Below, piece after piece: positions 1-6,256 of a DNA stretch of 12,478 bases. Source of the DNA: Casp-actino8 sp040381935 (GTDB taxonomy: Bacteria > Actinomycetota > Acidimicrobiia > Acidimicrobiales > Ilumatobacteraceae); assembly GCA_040381935.1 (NCBI GenBank), contig JBEIGJ010000058.1:1-12478 (forward strand), in the 5' to 3' direction. The notes below the pieces were generated by a model that did not search any database, was not told the DNA's origin, and was given only the letters and a program-made list of their open reading frames with translations. The position numbers and the translations under genes are program-made. Position 1 is the first letter of the stretch. The number at the start of each line of letters is the position of its first letter.

Positions 1-125
1 GGTCAGCGACCGGGGCCGCGACGTGGTCCACGGACGCTCGGACGGCGGGAGACGCGGCCAGGCGGGCATCCCAGAGGTACTGGCCCCACAGGCTAGACTC
101 GTAGCACAGTTCGCGCCCCGCGGGC
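1..125. other. Unresolved edge sequence downstream of rsmH
   Basis: This stretch follows the in-frame stop of rsmH on the minus strand. In related dcw clusters ftsL would begin about here, but I cannot identify a credible FtsL start, ribosome binding site or transmembrane segment in 125 bases. The minus strand stays open to the window edge in the frame that carries RPARKPAG, and short pieces of the other frames also resemble an RsmH tail. This suggests a shifted reading frame rather than true intergenic DNA. Confidence 0.4.
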
Positions 126-1025
126 TTACGGGCGGGCCGGACGACCTGGACCGCGCAATCGACGCGTCGAGGCGTGTGCGCCACATCCGCAGGGAAGATG
201 TGAAGGGCAGACGCAACCACCAGTGGTATGAAAGGTGAAGCGCTCTTTGACGAGGCGATCTTCACCGGAATGGTAGGCAAGGACGACAACGCGCCCGCCG
301 GAACACGTTCTCCCGAGTGCCCGGTCTAAGGCGGCGGGAAGAATATCCAGTTCCTGGTTCACCGCAATCCGCAAAGCCTGAAAGGTGCGCTTAGCCGGAT
401 GACCACCGCGTCGCCGGGCTGGAGCCGGTATCGCGCTGGCCACCAGGTTGGCAAGTTCGGTCGTCGTCGCAACCGGTCGGGAGGCCACGATGACTCGCGC
501 AATTTTTCGGGCGAACTTCTCATCACCATAGGTAGACAAAATGCGACTGATTTCATCTTCGGTCCACTCATTCGCTATGACGGCGGCAGTCAGACTCTGG
601 CGAGAATCCATACGCATATCGAGTGGCGCTTCATAGCGATAGGAAAAGCCGCGTCGAGCGGTATCGAATTGAAATGACGAGACACCAAGATCAAAGAGAG
701 CACCCGAGATTTCCTCTAGACCTGCCTGTTCCAGTGCAGCGTCGACATCATCGAATCGTCGATGTTGTAATTGCACGCGGTCACCGAATTGGGCCAAACG
801 ACGAGCGGCAGCTTGTAAGGCCTCGGCATCACGGTCCACTCCGAGCACACTCAGATGCTCATGTGCACTCAAGATGGCGTATGCGTGTCCCGCACCTCCC
901 ACGGTGGCGTCGTAGATGAACCCTGTTGGGACCGGGCCGAATATGTCGACGATTTCGTTCACCATCACCGGTTGATGAGCGAAATCAGCCCCGGTCGAAC
1001 CATCGATGACTCCCGTGCCGTTCAT
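126..1025 (-). CDS. rsmH: 16S rRNA m4C1402 methyltransferase RsmH (MraW), probably frameshifted tail
   Basis: RsmH N4-methylates C1402 of 16S rRNA with S-adenosylmethionine in the cytoplasm. Counting from the chosen ATG the product is 299 residues; the family is usually about 310-320. Visible motifs are the SAM loop DATVGGAGH (39-47), LGVDRD (61-66), DLGVSSFQFD (112-121), the region ending PLDMRMD (about 134-140), HPAKRTFQALRIAVNQEL (209-226), YHSGEDR (251-257) and a CVCP...CGCG cysteine pair (271-282). The start at 1025 overlaps the mraZ stop as ATGA, with GGAG seven bases upstream. A longer reading into mraZ is unlikely. The normal C-terminal Asn-Pro-Arg-Ala...Leu-Arg block is missing: the frame stops soon after the second cysteine pair, while the +1 frame carries RPARKPAG at about 139-116. 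The identity is certain; the 3' end is not. Confidence 0.93.
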   Translation of the reverse strand: MNGTGVIDGSTGADFAHQPVMVNEIVDIFGPVPTGFIYDATVGGAGHAYAILSAHEHLSVLGVDRDAEALQAAARRLAQFGDRVQLQHRRFDDVDAALEQAGLEEISGALFDLGVSSFQFDTARRGFSYRYEAPLDMRMDSRQSLTAAVIANEWTEDEISRILSTYGDEKFARKIARVIVASRPVATTTELANLVASAIPAPARRRGGHPAKRTFQALRIAVNQELDILPAALDRALGRTCSGGRVVVLAYHSGEDRLVKERFTFHTTGGCVCPSHLPCGCGAHASTRRLRGPGRPARP

Positions 1026-1444
1026 TGATCGTCTCCGGCAATGGCTTCGGTACCAGCGGTCAACATCCGCTCGAACCGCTGCGGTTCCCAAATCTCGACA
1101 CTGTCAAAAGCTCCTGAGACCACGACTCGAGCCCCCACCGTCAAACCGGCATAGGTCCGCAAATTCTCGTCGAGGGTGATCCGGCCCTGAGCATCAACTT
1201 GAACTTCGACCATATTGACCGCCAGCGCTCGGAGTTCACTACGGGTCTTTTCTCCTCGCTTAACCGCAGCAGTCATTTCCTCGGCCATCTGCATTGAGAC
1301 AGCGGCAGTCACCACACCAATGCACTTGTCCGAGCCCAAGGTCAGATAACAACGAGGCTCCAAACGGTTGCGGAAGGTCGACGGCAGAGCAACGCGACCC
1401 TTCGGGTCGAGCTGGCGCTCGTACCTACCGACGAAACCTTCCAC
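1022..1444 (-). CDS. mraZ: Transcriptional regulator MraZ
   Basis: MraZ is a ring-forming DNA-binding protein that controls the dcw operon, including its own promoter. The product is 140 residues, close to the usual 140-150, with two SpoVT/AbrB-like halves. Each half has its hallmark: FVGRYERQLDPKGRVALP (4-21) and VQVDAQGRI (81-89), followed by GAFDSVEIWEPQRFE (111-125). I chose the GTG at 1444 because it gives the family N-terminus and has GAGAGG seven bases upstream. The longer GTG at 1516 would lie inside the predicted -10 region. The stop overlaps the rsmH start (ATGA), so the two are translationally coupled. Autoregulation is likely, given the box ladder upstream. Confidence 0.95.
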   Translation of the reverse strand: MEGFVGRYERQLDPKGRVALPSTFRNRLEPRCYLTLGSDKCIGVVTAAVSMQMAEEMTAAVKRGEKTRSELRALAVNMVEVQVDAQGRITLDENLRTYAGLTVGARVVVSGAFDSVEIWEPQRFERMLTAGTEAIAGDDQ

Positions 1445-1514
1445 TGCTCTGCCTCTCGAACTATTGATCTTCCAGACGCGACGGGATCTGCCTCCCCGTT
1501 CACCTCGGTACACC

Positions 1515-1544
1515 ACTTTGCCCCCCGGGACCCCCCTTTGTCAA
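1515..1544 (-). promoter_or_regulatory. mraZ promoter (TTGACA -35, CAAAGT -10)
   Basis: Read on the minus strand, a perfect TTGACA lies at 1544-1539 and a weak -10, CAAAGT, at 1520-1515, with an 18-bp spacer. The spacer is almost pure G: AA, six G, TCCC, six G. Transcription would start near 1508, leaving a leader of about 64 nt before the GTG. The -35 is seen directly; the -10 assignment is inference. Confidence 0.65.
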
Positions 1545-1577
1545 CCACTTTTCCCCTTTTCACTCCACTTTTCTCCC
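1543..1577 (-). promoter_or_regulatory. MraZ operator: four boxes at 10-bp spacing
   Basis: On the minus strand the 5-mers GGGAG (1577-1573), TGGAG (1567-1563), AGGGG (1557-1553) and TGGTT (1547-1543) repeat exactly every 10 bp, separated by 5-nt A/G-rich spacers (AAAAG, TGAAA, AAAAG). Known MraZ operators are direct repeats of a TGGG-like pentamer with 5-nt spacers, usually three or more. The last box overlaps the start of the TTGACA -35 at 1544-1539, a position suited to repression. Two boxes sit in perfect AAAAGTGG octamers. Confidence 0.7.
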
Positions 1578-1710
1578 TATCCACCCGCCGGCGATAAACA
1601 TCCTCTGACCACAATTAGCCATCTGACCTGGTCTTTCATGATTTCTTTAGCCCTAGCCGACAGAAATCCCTCAAGGAACGGTGAAAAACTGCCGAAACCC
1701 GGAGGTGCTT
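1578..1710. promoter_or_regulatory. Rest of the divergent mraZ / M23 intergenic region
   Basis: The gap between the two start codons is 266 bp, and the M23 promoter must lie in this half unless it overlaps the mraZ boxes. I see no strong plus-strand promoter. Two direct TCTGACC repeats (1604-1610 and 1622-1628, 18 bp apart) could be protein sites or chance. GGAGG at 1701-1705 is the ribosome binding site of the M23 gene. No recognisable riboswitch fold was found. Confidence 0.35.
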
Positions 1711-3378
1711 ATGTCTTCATTCCCTACCCCCGTATTGGGCTCCGTCATTACGTCCCGCCGGACGGGATCAGCGCGAGCCCGGGTAATGATTCCCGTGGCC
1801 TTGAGCCTGGCTTTGACCGCCACTGTCCTGCCTGTAGACCCCGCATCGGCTACGAGCCTTGGAGGATCTCAGCGGACTCCGGCTCACCACTCCGGTGCTG
1901 CACTGGTTCGATCGGGCGCAGCCACTTTGGTACGACTCGGTGACCGCGGGAACTCGGTGACTCTGGTCCAACGCGCCCTAATGAGTCAGGGCATTGCTCT
2001 GCGGGGTGGAGCCGATGGATTTTTCGGTCCGGTCACCCTTGCCGCCGTGAAGACCTTCCAAAGCCAAAAAGGCCTCGAAGTCACTGGCGATGTCAACCCA
2101 ACCACTGCCCACCTACTCGGATTGGCGGGTTCGCCAGCTCTACCCGAGCGCGGACAACGAAGTGATCTGGTCAAAACCTTGCAGCAAGCTTTGATCAATG
2201 CCGCTATTTCGGTACGCGGCGGTGTGGATGGCTTTTTCGGTCCGGCCACCGCTGCGGCGGTTCAGGCTTTCCAGTCGAACCGTGGACTTCCCTCCACCGG
2301 AGTGGTCGACCTGACGACGGCCATTGCCCTCGGCATTGTTCCCGGCGCCACACCTGCACCTGCTCCGGCACCTGCACCTGCACCCGCACCTGCACCCGCA
2401 CCCGAGATCGTCCAGGCATCGTCGATTTCGTTCAGCGCTAGTGCCTATCTGACCGTTGGCCAGGTCGGCGATGCCGTCAAGGCCATGCAAAGTGCTCTTA
2501 TCGCCGCCGGAGTGGCAGTGAAAGGTGGGGCCGATGGACGCTACGGGCCCGCCACCGCTCAAGCAGTATCGACATTCCAGGCCAACTTTCGTCTCCCGGC
2601 TTCGGGCACCGTGGACACATTGACTGCCCAACTACTCGGTCTCGTCGCTGGTCCGGCTTTACCCAAAATGGGCGAGAAGAGCCCCAACGTGGCCGGCCTT
2701 CAGCAATTACTCATCAACATCGGTATTCCAATTAAAGGTGGCGCTGATGGAGCATTCGGTCCGGTCACCCAAGCCGCCGTCGCCACCTTCCAACGCTCCC
2801 AGGGTCTTGTCGCCGATGGGGTCGTCGACCTCCGCACCGCTCTCTTTTTGGGATTGATTCCCGGCGCTACGCCCCCGGCAAATGTCACTGCTGCGACTCC
2901 TCCGCCCAGCGCCCCCGACGCACCTCCAACCGGAAATCCTCTCCAGGTTTTCCCGGTTCTTGGACCCTGCTTCTTCGCTGACACCTGGGGGGCGCCGCGA
3001 TCGGGAGGGCGTCGCCACGAAGGAGTGGACATCATCGCTAAATCCGGCACCCCGATTTACGCCGTGGTGGCTGGAACCATCACTCGCCAGTTCTTCGATA
3101 AGCCCGGATCATTGGGAGGAAACGCCCTCCGTCTCACTGCGCCAGATGGCACTTACTTTCACTACGCCCACTTCTCAACGTTCGCCGAGGCCATCAAGGT
3201 TGGCTCGGTCGTGCGCGCTGGAGAAGTCATCGGCTACGTCGGTGCAACTGGGAACACATCAACTCCTCACCTGCATTTCGAGTATCACCCCGGTGGTGGC
3301 GCAGCAGTGAATCCCTACCCCATCACCAAAGCCATCGATCGTTGCAAGGTCACGACTCCACCGGACATCATCGGCTGA
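1711..3378 (+). CDS. Secreted M23 (LytM-type) peptidoglycan endopeptidase with four PG-binding modules
   Basis: This is a predicted zinc endopeptidase that cuts peptide cross-links in the cell wall outside the membrane. The product is 555 residues. It has an Arg-rich n-region, a hydrophobic core (about 26-41) and a likely signal peptidase I site after Ala-Ser-Ala (47). Four PG_binding_1 modules follow (about 74-138, 146-209, 248-312, 320-383). A Pro-Ala linker (213-231) separates the second and third, and a Pro-rich linker (about 384-410) precedes the M23 domain. That domain keeps its ligands: HEGVD (H436, D440), HYAH (484-487) and HLHFE (H520, H522), so it should be active. C420 and C545 are the only cysteines and may form a disulfide. 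I chose ATG 1711 over GTG 1681 because GGAGG lies five bases upstream. The gene is divergent from mraZ, which fits division-linked wall remodelling. Confidence 0.92.
   Translation: MSSFPTPVLGSVITSRRTGSARARVMIPVALSLALTATVLPVDPASATSLGGSQRTPAHHSGAALVRSGAATLVRLGDRGNSVTLVQRALMSQGIALRGGADGFFGPVTLAAVKTFQSQKGLEVTGDVNPTTAHLLGLAGSPALPERGQRSDLVKTLQQALINAAISVRGGVDGFFGPATAAAVQAFQSNRGLPSTGVVDLTTAIALGIVPGATPAPAPAPAPAPAPAPAPEIVQASSISFSASAYLTVGQVGDAVKAMQSALIAAGVAVKGGADGRYGPATAQAVSTFQANFRLPASGTVDTLTAQLLGLVAGPALPKMGEKSPNVAGLQQLLINIGIPIKGGADGAFGPVTQAAVATFQRSQGLVADGVVDLRTALFLGLIPGATPPANVTAATPPPSAPDAPPTGNPLQVFPVLGPCFFADTWGAPRSGGRRHEGVDIIAKSGTPIYAVVAGTITRQFFDKPGSLGGNALRLTAPDGTYFHYAHFSTFAEAIKVGSVVRAGEVIGYVGATGNTSTPHLHFEYHPGGGAAVNPYPITKAIDRCKVTTPPDIIG
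2350..2403 (+). repeat. Pro-Ala coding microrepeat
   Basis: A run of alternating cct/ccc/ccg and gca/gct codons encodes a linker of about nine Ala-Pro repeats between the second and third PG-binding modules. It is a flexible, wall-spanning linker type and may vary in length between strains by slippage. Confidence 0.8.
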
Positions 3379-3401
3379 ACACCGGCACGATGACGTTTTT
3401 T
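3365..3401 (+). terminator. Rho-independent terminator of the M23 gene
   Basis: The arms ACATCATCG (3365-3373) and CGATGACGT (3388-3396) pair over nine positions with one A-C mismatch. They are followed by a T6 run (3396-3401). The loop of 14 nt contains the M23 stop codon, so the hairpin begins inside the coding sequence. The T run also overlaps the stop of the convergent ligase gene. The stem is only moderately strong. Confidence 0.6.
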
Positions 3402-4095
3402 AGGACAACGCTGTCTCATCGCGCTCAGCGGTGTCCAAAGTGGAGACCAAAGCCGACACGATCTCCGAACCTGCACGTTCGGCATCGACAATCAACGAGC
3501 TACCGGCACTGACTATTTCTTCGATCGTGGGACGCGGCGGACGCAAAACACTGACGAGAGTTTCGGGATCCCAAGTCAACGAGACCACACATTGAAAACG
3601 AGCCCAGTGACGGGTGCGTCGCTGACTGATTCCCACGACTTTGGAACCGTGAGAGTCGAAGACTTCTCCGGCCCCGCGGCCAGCGAAACAGACCAACGAT
3701 GACCACTCAGTTCGTTCCATCGCTCCTGAGTGCACCCATAGCGGGCCACAACCAATCTCGCCCAGTGCAGTGGCACACACCTTGCCAATCCACAGAGCAG
3801 ATTCTCCGATATCGACTCGCCACTGTGGGTGATGAGCTGGGAGCAACACGTCGATCCAAACTGTATTTCCCGGTTGGAGGAGAACAACGCCTCCCCCACT
3901 TCGACGCTGGACTATCTCGATTTCCCGTCGAGCACAGGCGTCGGTGTCCACCAGTTCTACTTTTTGAGTCGATCCCAAGACCAACGCTGGTCGCGCCGGT
4001 TGAAACCACCACACACACGGTTCGGAGTCGAGGGGCCAATCCCGATGATGAAATTCCCCGGACCGACCATCACTGAATACTTCAACAACGGTCAT
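3400..4095 (-). CDS. Biotin/lipoate A/B protein ligase family protein (LplA-like)
   Basis: Members of this family activate lipoate, octanoate or biotin as an acyl-adenylate and attach it to a lysine of a carrier domain, or transfer octanoyl groups. The product is 231 residues, a single catalytic domain. Family marks are RRSGGG (64-69) followed by VVLLQPGNTVWIDV (70-83), CFAGRGAGEVF (136-146), and SKVVGISQRR (151-160), which holds the expected conserved lysine K152. The E. coli LplA C-terminal accessory domain is absent, so it may resemble LipM or short ligases. No lipoyl-carrier protein is encoded nearby, so the substrate cannot be read from context. It is 91 bp downstream of the HNH gene, same strand. 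AGGA lies just upstream of the ATG, preceded by a small hairpin at 4103-4116. Confidence 0.8.
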   Translation of the reverse strand: MTVVEVFSDGRSGEFHHRDWPLDSEPCVWWFQPARPALVLGSTQKVELVDTDACARREIEIVQRRSGGGVVLLQPGNTVWIDVLLPAHHPQWRVDIGESALWIGKVCATALGEIGCGPLWVHSGAMERTEWSSLVCFAGRGAGEVFDSHGSKVVGISQRRTRHWARFQCVVSLTWDPETLVSVLRPPRPTIEEIVSAGSSLIVDAERAGSEIVSALVSTLDTAERDETALS

Positions 4096-4186
4096 CGTTC
4101 CTGATCTTTCCAGATCGCCGACCGGTCACGCCAGATTGCGAATCGGGTGAAAACTTCAGGAGGGCATACTTCGTGGGCAATCCGAA

Positions 4187-4684
4187 TCACGATGCGCAAG
4201 CCAGGTACGGCTTCCAGGCTTCAGGAACCTGCCCCACCGCAACTGTGACCCACGCTTGCTCACGTGGCGCATGCGGCAATCGAGCCAAATGCATTCCGGC
4301 CTCATCAGGAGTTCGATCGCGCTTATCTAAATTGCAGCGTCGACAGGCGGCAGCAACGTTTTCCCAAATATGCAACCCACCTCGTGAGCGCGGCATCACA
4401 TGATCGATCGAGTCCGCAAGACCACCACAGTATTGGCATCGATGTTCGTCACGGGCGAAGACTGCGCGCCGCGAAAGAGCAGTCTTGCGGTGATAGGGAA
4501 CTTTCACCATATAGCGCAGGCGAATGACCAACGGACTGAGCAAAGTCAAATGCTCCGATCGCAATATGGTTCCATCATGTTCGATGACTTCAGCCTTTTC
4601 ATCGAGAACCAAACATGCTGCACGACGCGTCGGGACCACACTCAGTGGTTCGTAGGAGGCGTTCAGCACGAGGGAACTGCGCAT
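4187..4684 (-). CDS. HNH endonuclease, actinobacterial Cys4 type
   Basis: This is a 165-residue protein. Its N-terminal half (from MRSSLVLNASYEPLSVV) matches the pattern of the common actinobacterial stand-alone HNH family. The C-terminal half holds the HNH core: CQYCG (C83, C86), DHVMPRSRGG (94-103, with the catalytic His at 95), WENV (Asn109) and CRRCN (C114, C117), then KRDRTP. The four cysteines form a structural zinc knuckle, and the catalytic His and Asn are present, so nuclease activity is expected. The biological target of this family is not established. No methyltransferase or restriction partner is adjacent, so a restriction role is not supported. AAGG sits five bases before the ATG. 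The gene follows the 90-residue protein by 24 bp. Confidence 0.88.
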   Translation of the reverse strand: MRSSLVLNASYEPLSVVPTRRAACLVLDEKAEVIEHDGTILRSEHLTLLSPLVIRLRYMVKVPYHRKTALSRRAVFARDEHRCQYCGGLADSIDHVMPRSRGGLHIWENVAAACRRCNLDKRDRTPDEAGMHLARLPHAPREQAWVTVAVGQVPEAWKPYLACAS

Positions 4685-4708
4685 GGCGGCCTTAAGCGCC
4701 TCTCCTCT

Positions 4709-4981
4709 TCACGCCCACTGCTTCAGCCATCGGAGATATTTCATCACATCAGCAGGTTCAAAAACGTTCGACCCTGAGCCGCCATATTGCGTTTGCAGGC
4801 GGAAAACCAGATACTCGCGCTGTGGCAGCGGCAAAAACGGTCGACGCCGCCACCAATGACGAGGGGCCATCATGATGATGGCCCGTATTGCTGAAGCCCA
4901 CAAGCGAGGTCGTACCAGAACGGCACCGGCCACGGTCAACACCTTCAAAAAATGCGGCGTTGACGACCTGGGCATACTCAT
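4709..4981 (-). CDS. Small conserved-looking protein of unknown function (90 aa)
   Basis: I do not recognise a named domain. The protein is basic in its first half. A moderately hydrophobic stretch (about 11-37, FLKVLTVAGAVLVRPRLWAS...) is interrupted by arginines, so it is more likely amphipathic than membrane-spanning. A WWRRRPFLPLPQREYLVFRL stretch (43-62) follows, with YGG...ADVMKYLRWLKQW at the C-terminus. The FLPLP...YLxFRL...YG pattern followed by DVxxYLRW looks like a real conserved fold, from memory of small actinobacterial proteins. The ATG lies 3 bp after the acyl-CoA dehydrogenase stop. AAGGAG sits 12 bases upstream of it inside that gene, so the two are probably co-transcribed. 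An alternative ATG is at 4975. Confidence 0.75.
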   Translation of the reverse strand: MSMPRSSTPHFLKVLTVAGAVLVRPRLWASAIRAIIMMAPRHWWRRRPFLPLPQREYLVFRLQTQYGGSGSNVFEPADVMKYLRWLKQWA

Positions 4982-4984
4982 TGG

Positions 4985-6199
4985 CTAGCGCGGCTCCTTG
5001 GGAAGGCCCAAAACCATCTCACCAATGATGTTGGACTGGATTTGTGACGAACCGGCGTAAATTGTTCCAGCGCGCGCGTTCAAGAAAGTTCCCACCCAAC
5101 TGGCCGTCGAATTTGGTGCACTGGCATCGTCGGGTTGAAATGCATTGAGTGGCAAACGTCCTTCCGGACACATAGCAGCCGCCCCCCAAATCTCCAAGGA
5201 CAACTCAGTGACCTCTTGGTGGAACTCACTCCAGTAGCGCTTGAAAATTCCTCCTTCGGGGCCCGGGTGATGGCCGGCCAGAAAGATAGTCAACGTACGC
5301 AAACCGAGATATCGCATGATCTGCACTTTGGAGTACGCCCGCGCCAAACGTTGGCGAATTCGCGCATCATTTTCGACCCCGCATTCCCGAGCCAGGGCGA
5401 GCAATCGATCCAATTCCGCTTGGAAGCGCACGGGAACCGTTGCCGCCCCCTCACCGCGTTCGTAACCGAGCAAGGTCATGGCTACTGCCCAACCATTGTT
5501 CAATCCTCCAACGATGTTGTCTTTCGGACAGATCGCATCGGTGTAGAACACCTCGTTGAATTCGCTTTCGCCACTGATCATGCGGATCGGTCGTACCTCA
5601 ATACCGGGTTGTCGCATATCGACCAACATGAATGAGATGCCCTTGTGTTTGGGCGCATCGGAATCGGTGCGCACCAGGGTGAAGATGTGGTCGGCCAAAT
5701 GTCCTGCTGAGGTCCAGATCTTTTGACCATTCAAGATCCATTGATCACCGTCGAGCTGAGCGCTCAACCCGAGAGAGCCAAGATCACTGCCGGCGTTCGG
5801 TTCGCTGTAACCCTGACACCACACATCCTCATTCGACAAGATGCGCGGTAAGTAGTACTTCTTTTGCTCCTCTGTTCCCCACTGCAACAAGGTGTTTCCG
5901 AGCATCGTGATACCAAAGCCATCGTTGGGTCCCCCAGTTGGAACCCCGGCGCGAGCGAATTCCTCGGCCAAGATCACCTGCTCTAGTGCCGAGAGGCCTC
6001 CACCGCCGTACTCCCTTGGCCACCCGGGAGCGAGATAACCCGCCTCATACAAAGTAGCTCGCCACGACATGATCCAATCATGGGTTTGTCCCACAGGCAC
6101 ATGAGCCACACCACGCCAATCAGCGGGCAGGCTTCGACGCAAAAAGTCGCGCACTTCCTCACGGAATGTTTCCACGGATGGGTCATACGTCGGGCGCAT
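4985..6199 (-). CDS. Acyl-CoA dehydrogenase (FadE-like)
   Basis: This is an FAD flavoenzyme that introduces the alpha-beta double bond in an acyl-CoA. The 404-residue length is typical. Visible features are WPREYGGGGLS (60-70), CQGYSEPNAGSDL (128-140), NGQKIWTSAGHLAD (157-170, FAD/substrate loop) and the C-terminal ARAGTIYAGSSQIQSN (375-390) with IIGEMVLGLPKEP. The catalytic Glu of MCAD-type enzymes (the E in YEGT) is replaced by Ala382. The alternative base used by isovaleryl- and long-chain-type enzymes appears to be Glu247 in LLGYERG. Such FadE variants in actinobacteria often act on branched, cyclic or sterol-derived acyl-CoAs, but the substrate cannot be assigned here. A TAGGTT element six bases before the ATG, with no clear Shine-Dalgarno, hints at a separate leaderless promoter in the 57-bp gap after the ROK gene. 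Confidence 0.92.
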   Translation of the reverse strand: MRPTYDPSVETFREEVRDFLRRSLPADWRGVAHVPVGQTHDWIMSWRATLYEAGYLAPGWPREYGGGGLSALEQVILAEEFARAGVPTGGPNDGFGITMLGNTLLQWGTEEQKKYYLPRILSNEDVWCQGYSEPNAGSDLGSLGLSAQLDGDQWILNGQKIWTSAGHLADHIFTLVRTDSDAPKHKGISFMLVDMRQPGIEVRPIRMISGESEFNEVFYTDAICPKDNIVGGLNNGWAVAMTLLGYERGEGAATVPVRFQAELDRLLALARECGVENDARIRQRLARAYSKVQIMRYLGLRTLTIFLAGHHPGPEGGIFKRYWSEFHQEVTELSLEIWGAAAMCPEGRLPLNAFQPDDASAPNSTASWVGTFLNARAGTIYAGSSQIQSNIIGEMVLGLPKEPR

Positions 6200-6205
6200 G
6201 CTGTG

Positions 6206-6211
6206 AACCTA
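6206..6211 (-). promoter_or_regulatory. Candidate -10 element for a leaderless acyl-CoA dehydrogenase mRNA
   Basis: On the minus strand TAGGTT is followed by six bases and then the ATG at 6199. This fits the actinobacterial TANNNT -10 with transcription starting at the start codon. No -35 match is obvious and there is no good ribosome binding site. The assignment is inference. Confidence 0.35.
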
Positions 6212-6256
6212 GTTCGTCATAGCGGGCGGGACGAGTCTTCCTTCCCGACGATGAGA

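Noticed and set aside
1..69. An ATG at 69 on the minus strand as the start of ftsL
   Set aside because: Only 23 codons are available, there is no ribosome binding site, and the reading shows no FtsL features. The local frame is doubtful because of the rsmH disruption.
1600..1710. A riboswitch (such as c-di-AMP type) ahead of the M23 hydrolase
   Set aside because: The leader is short and I could not find the conserved core bases or long paired stems expected. Nothing beyond a ribosome binding site is supported.
1681..1710. Upstream GTG start for the M23 gene
   Set aside because: Its AAGGA is only about three bases away, while ATG 1711 has a well-spaced GGAGG and gives a normal signal peptide.
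2350..2403. Tandem repeat as a CRISPR or non-coding repeat array
   Set aside because: It is in frame and encodes an Ala-Pro linker inside an intact protein, with no spacers.
4103..4116. Hairpin GATCT-loop-AGATC just upstream of the ligase gene's ribosome binding site
   Set aside because: A five-pair stem with a four-base loop is common by chance, and it does not cover the ribosome binding site. No regulatory claim is justified.
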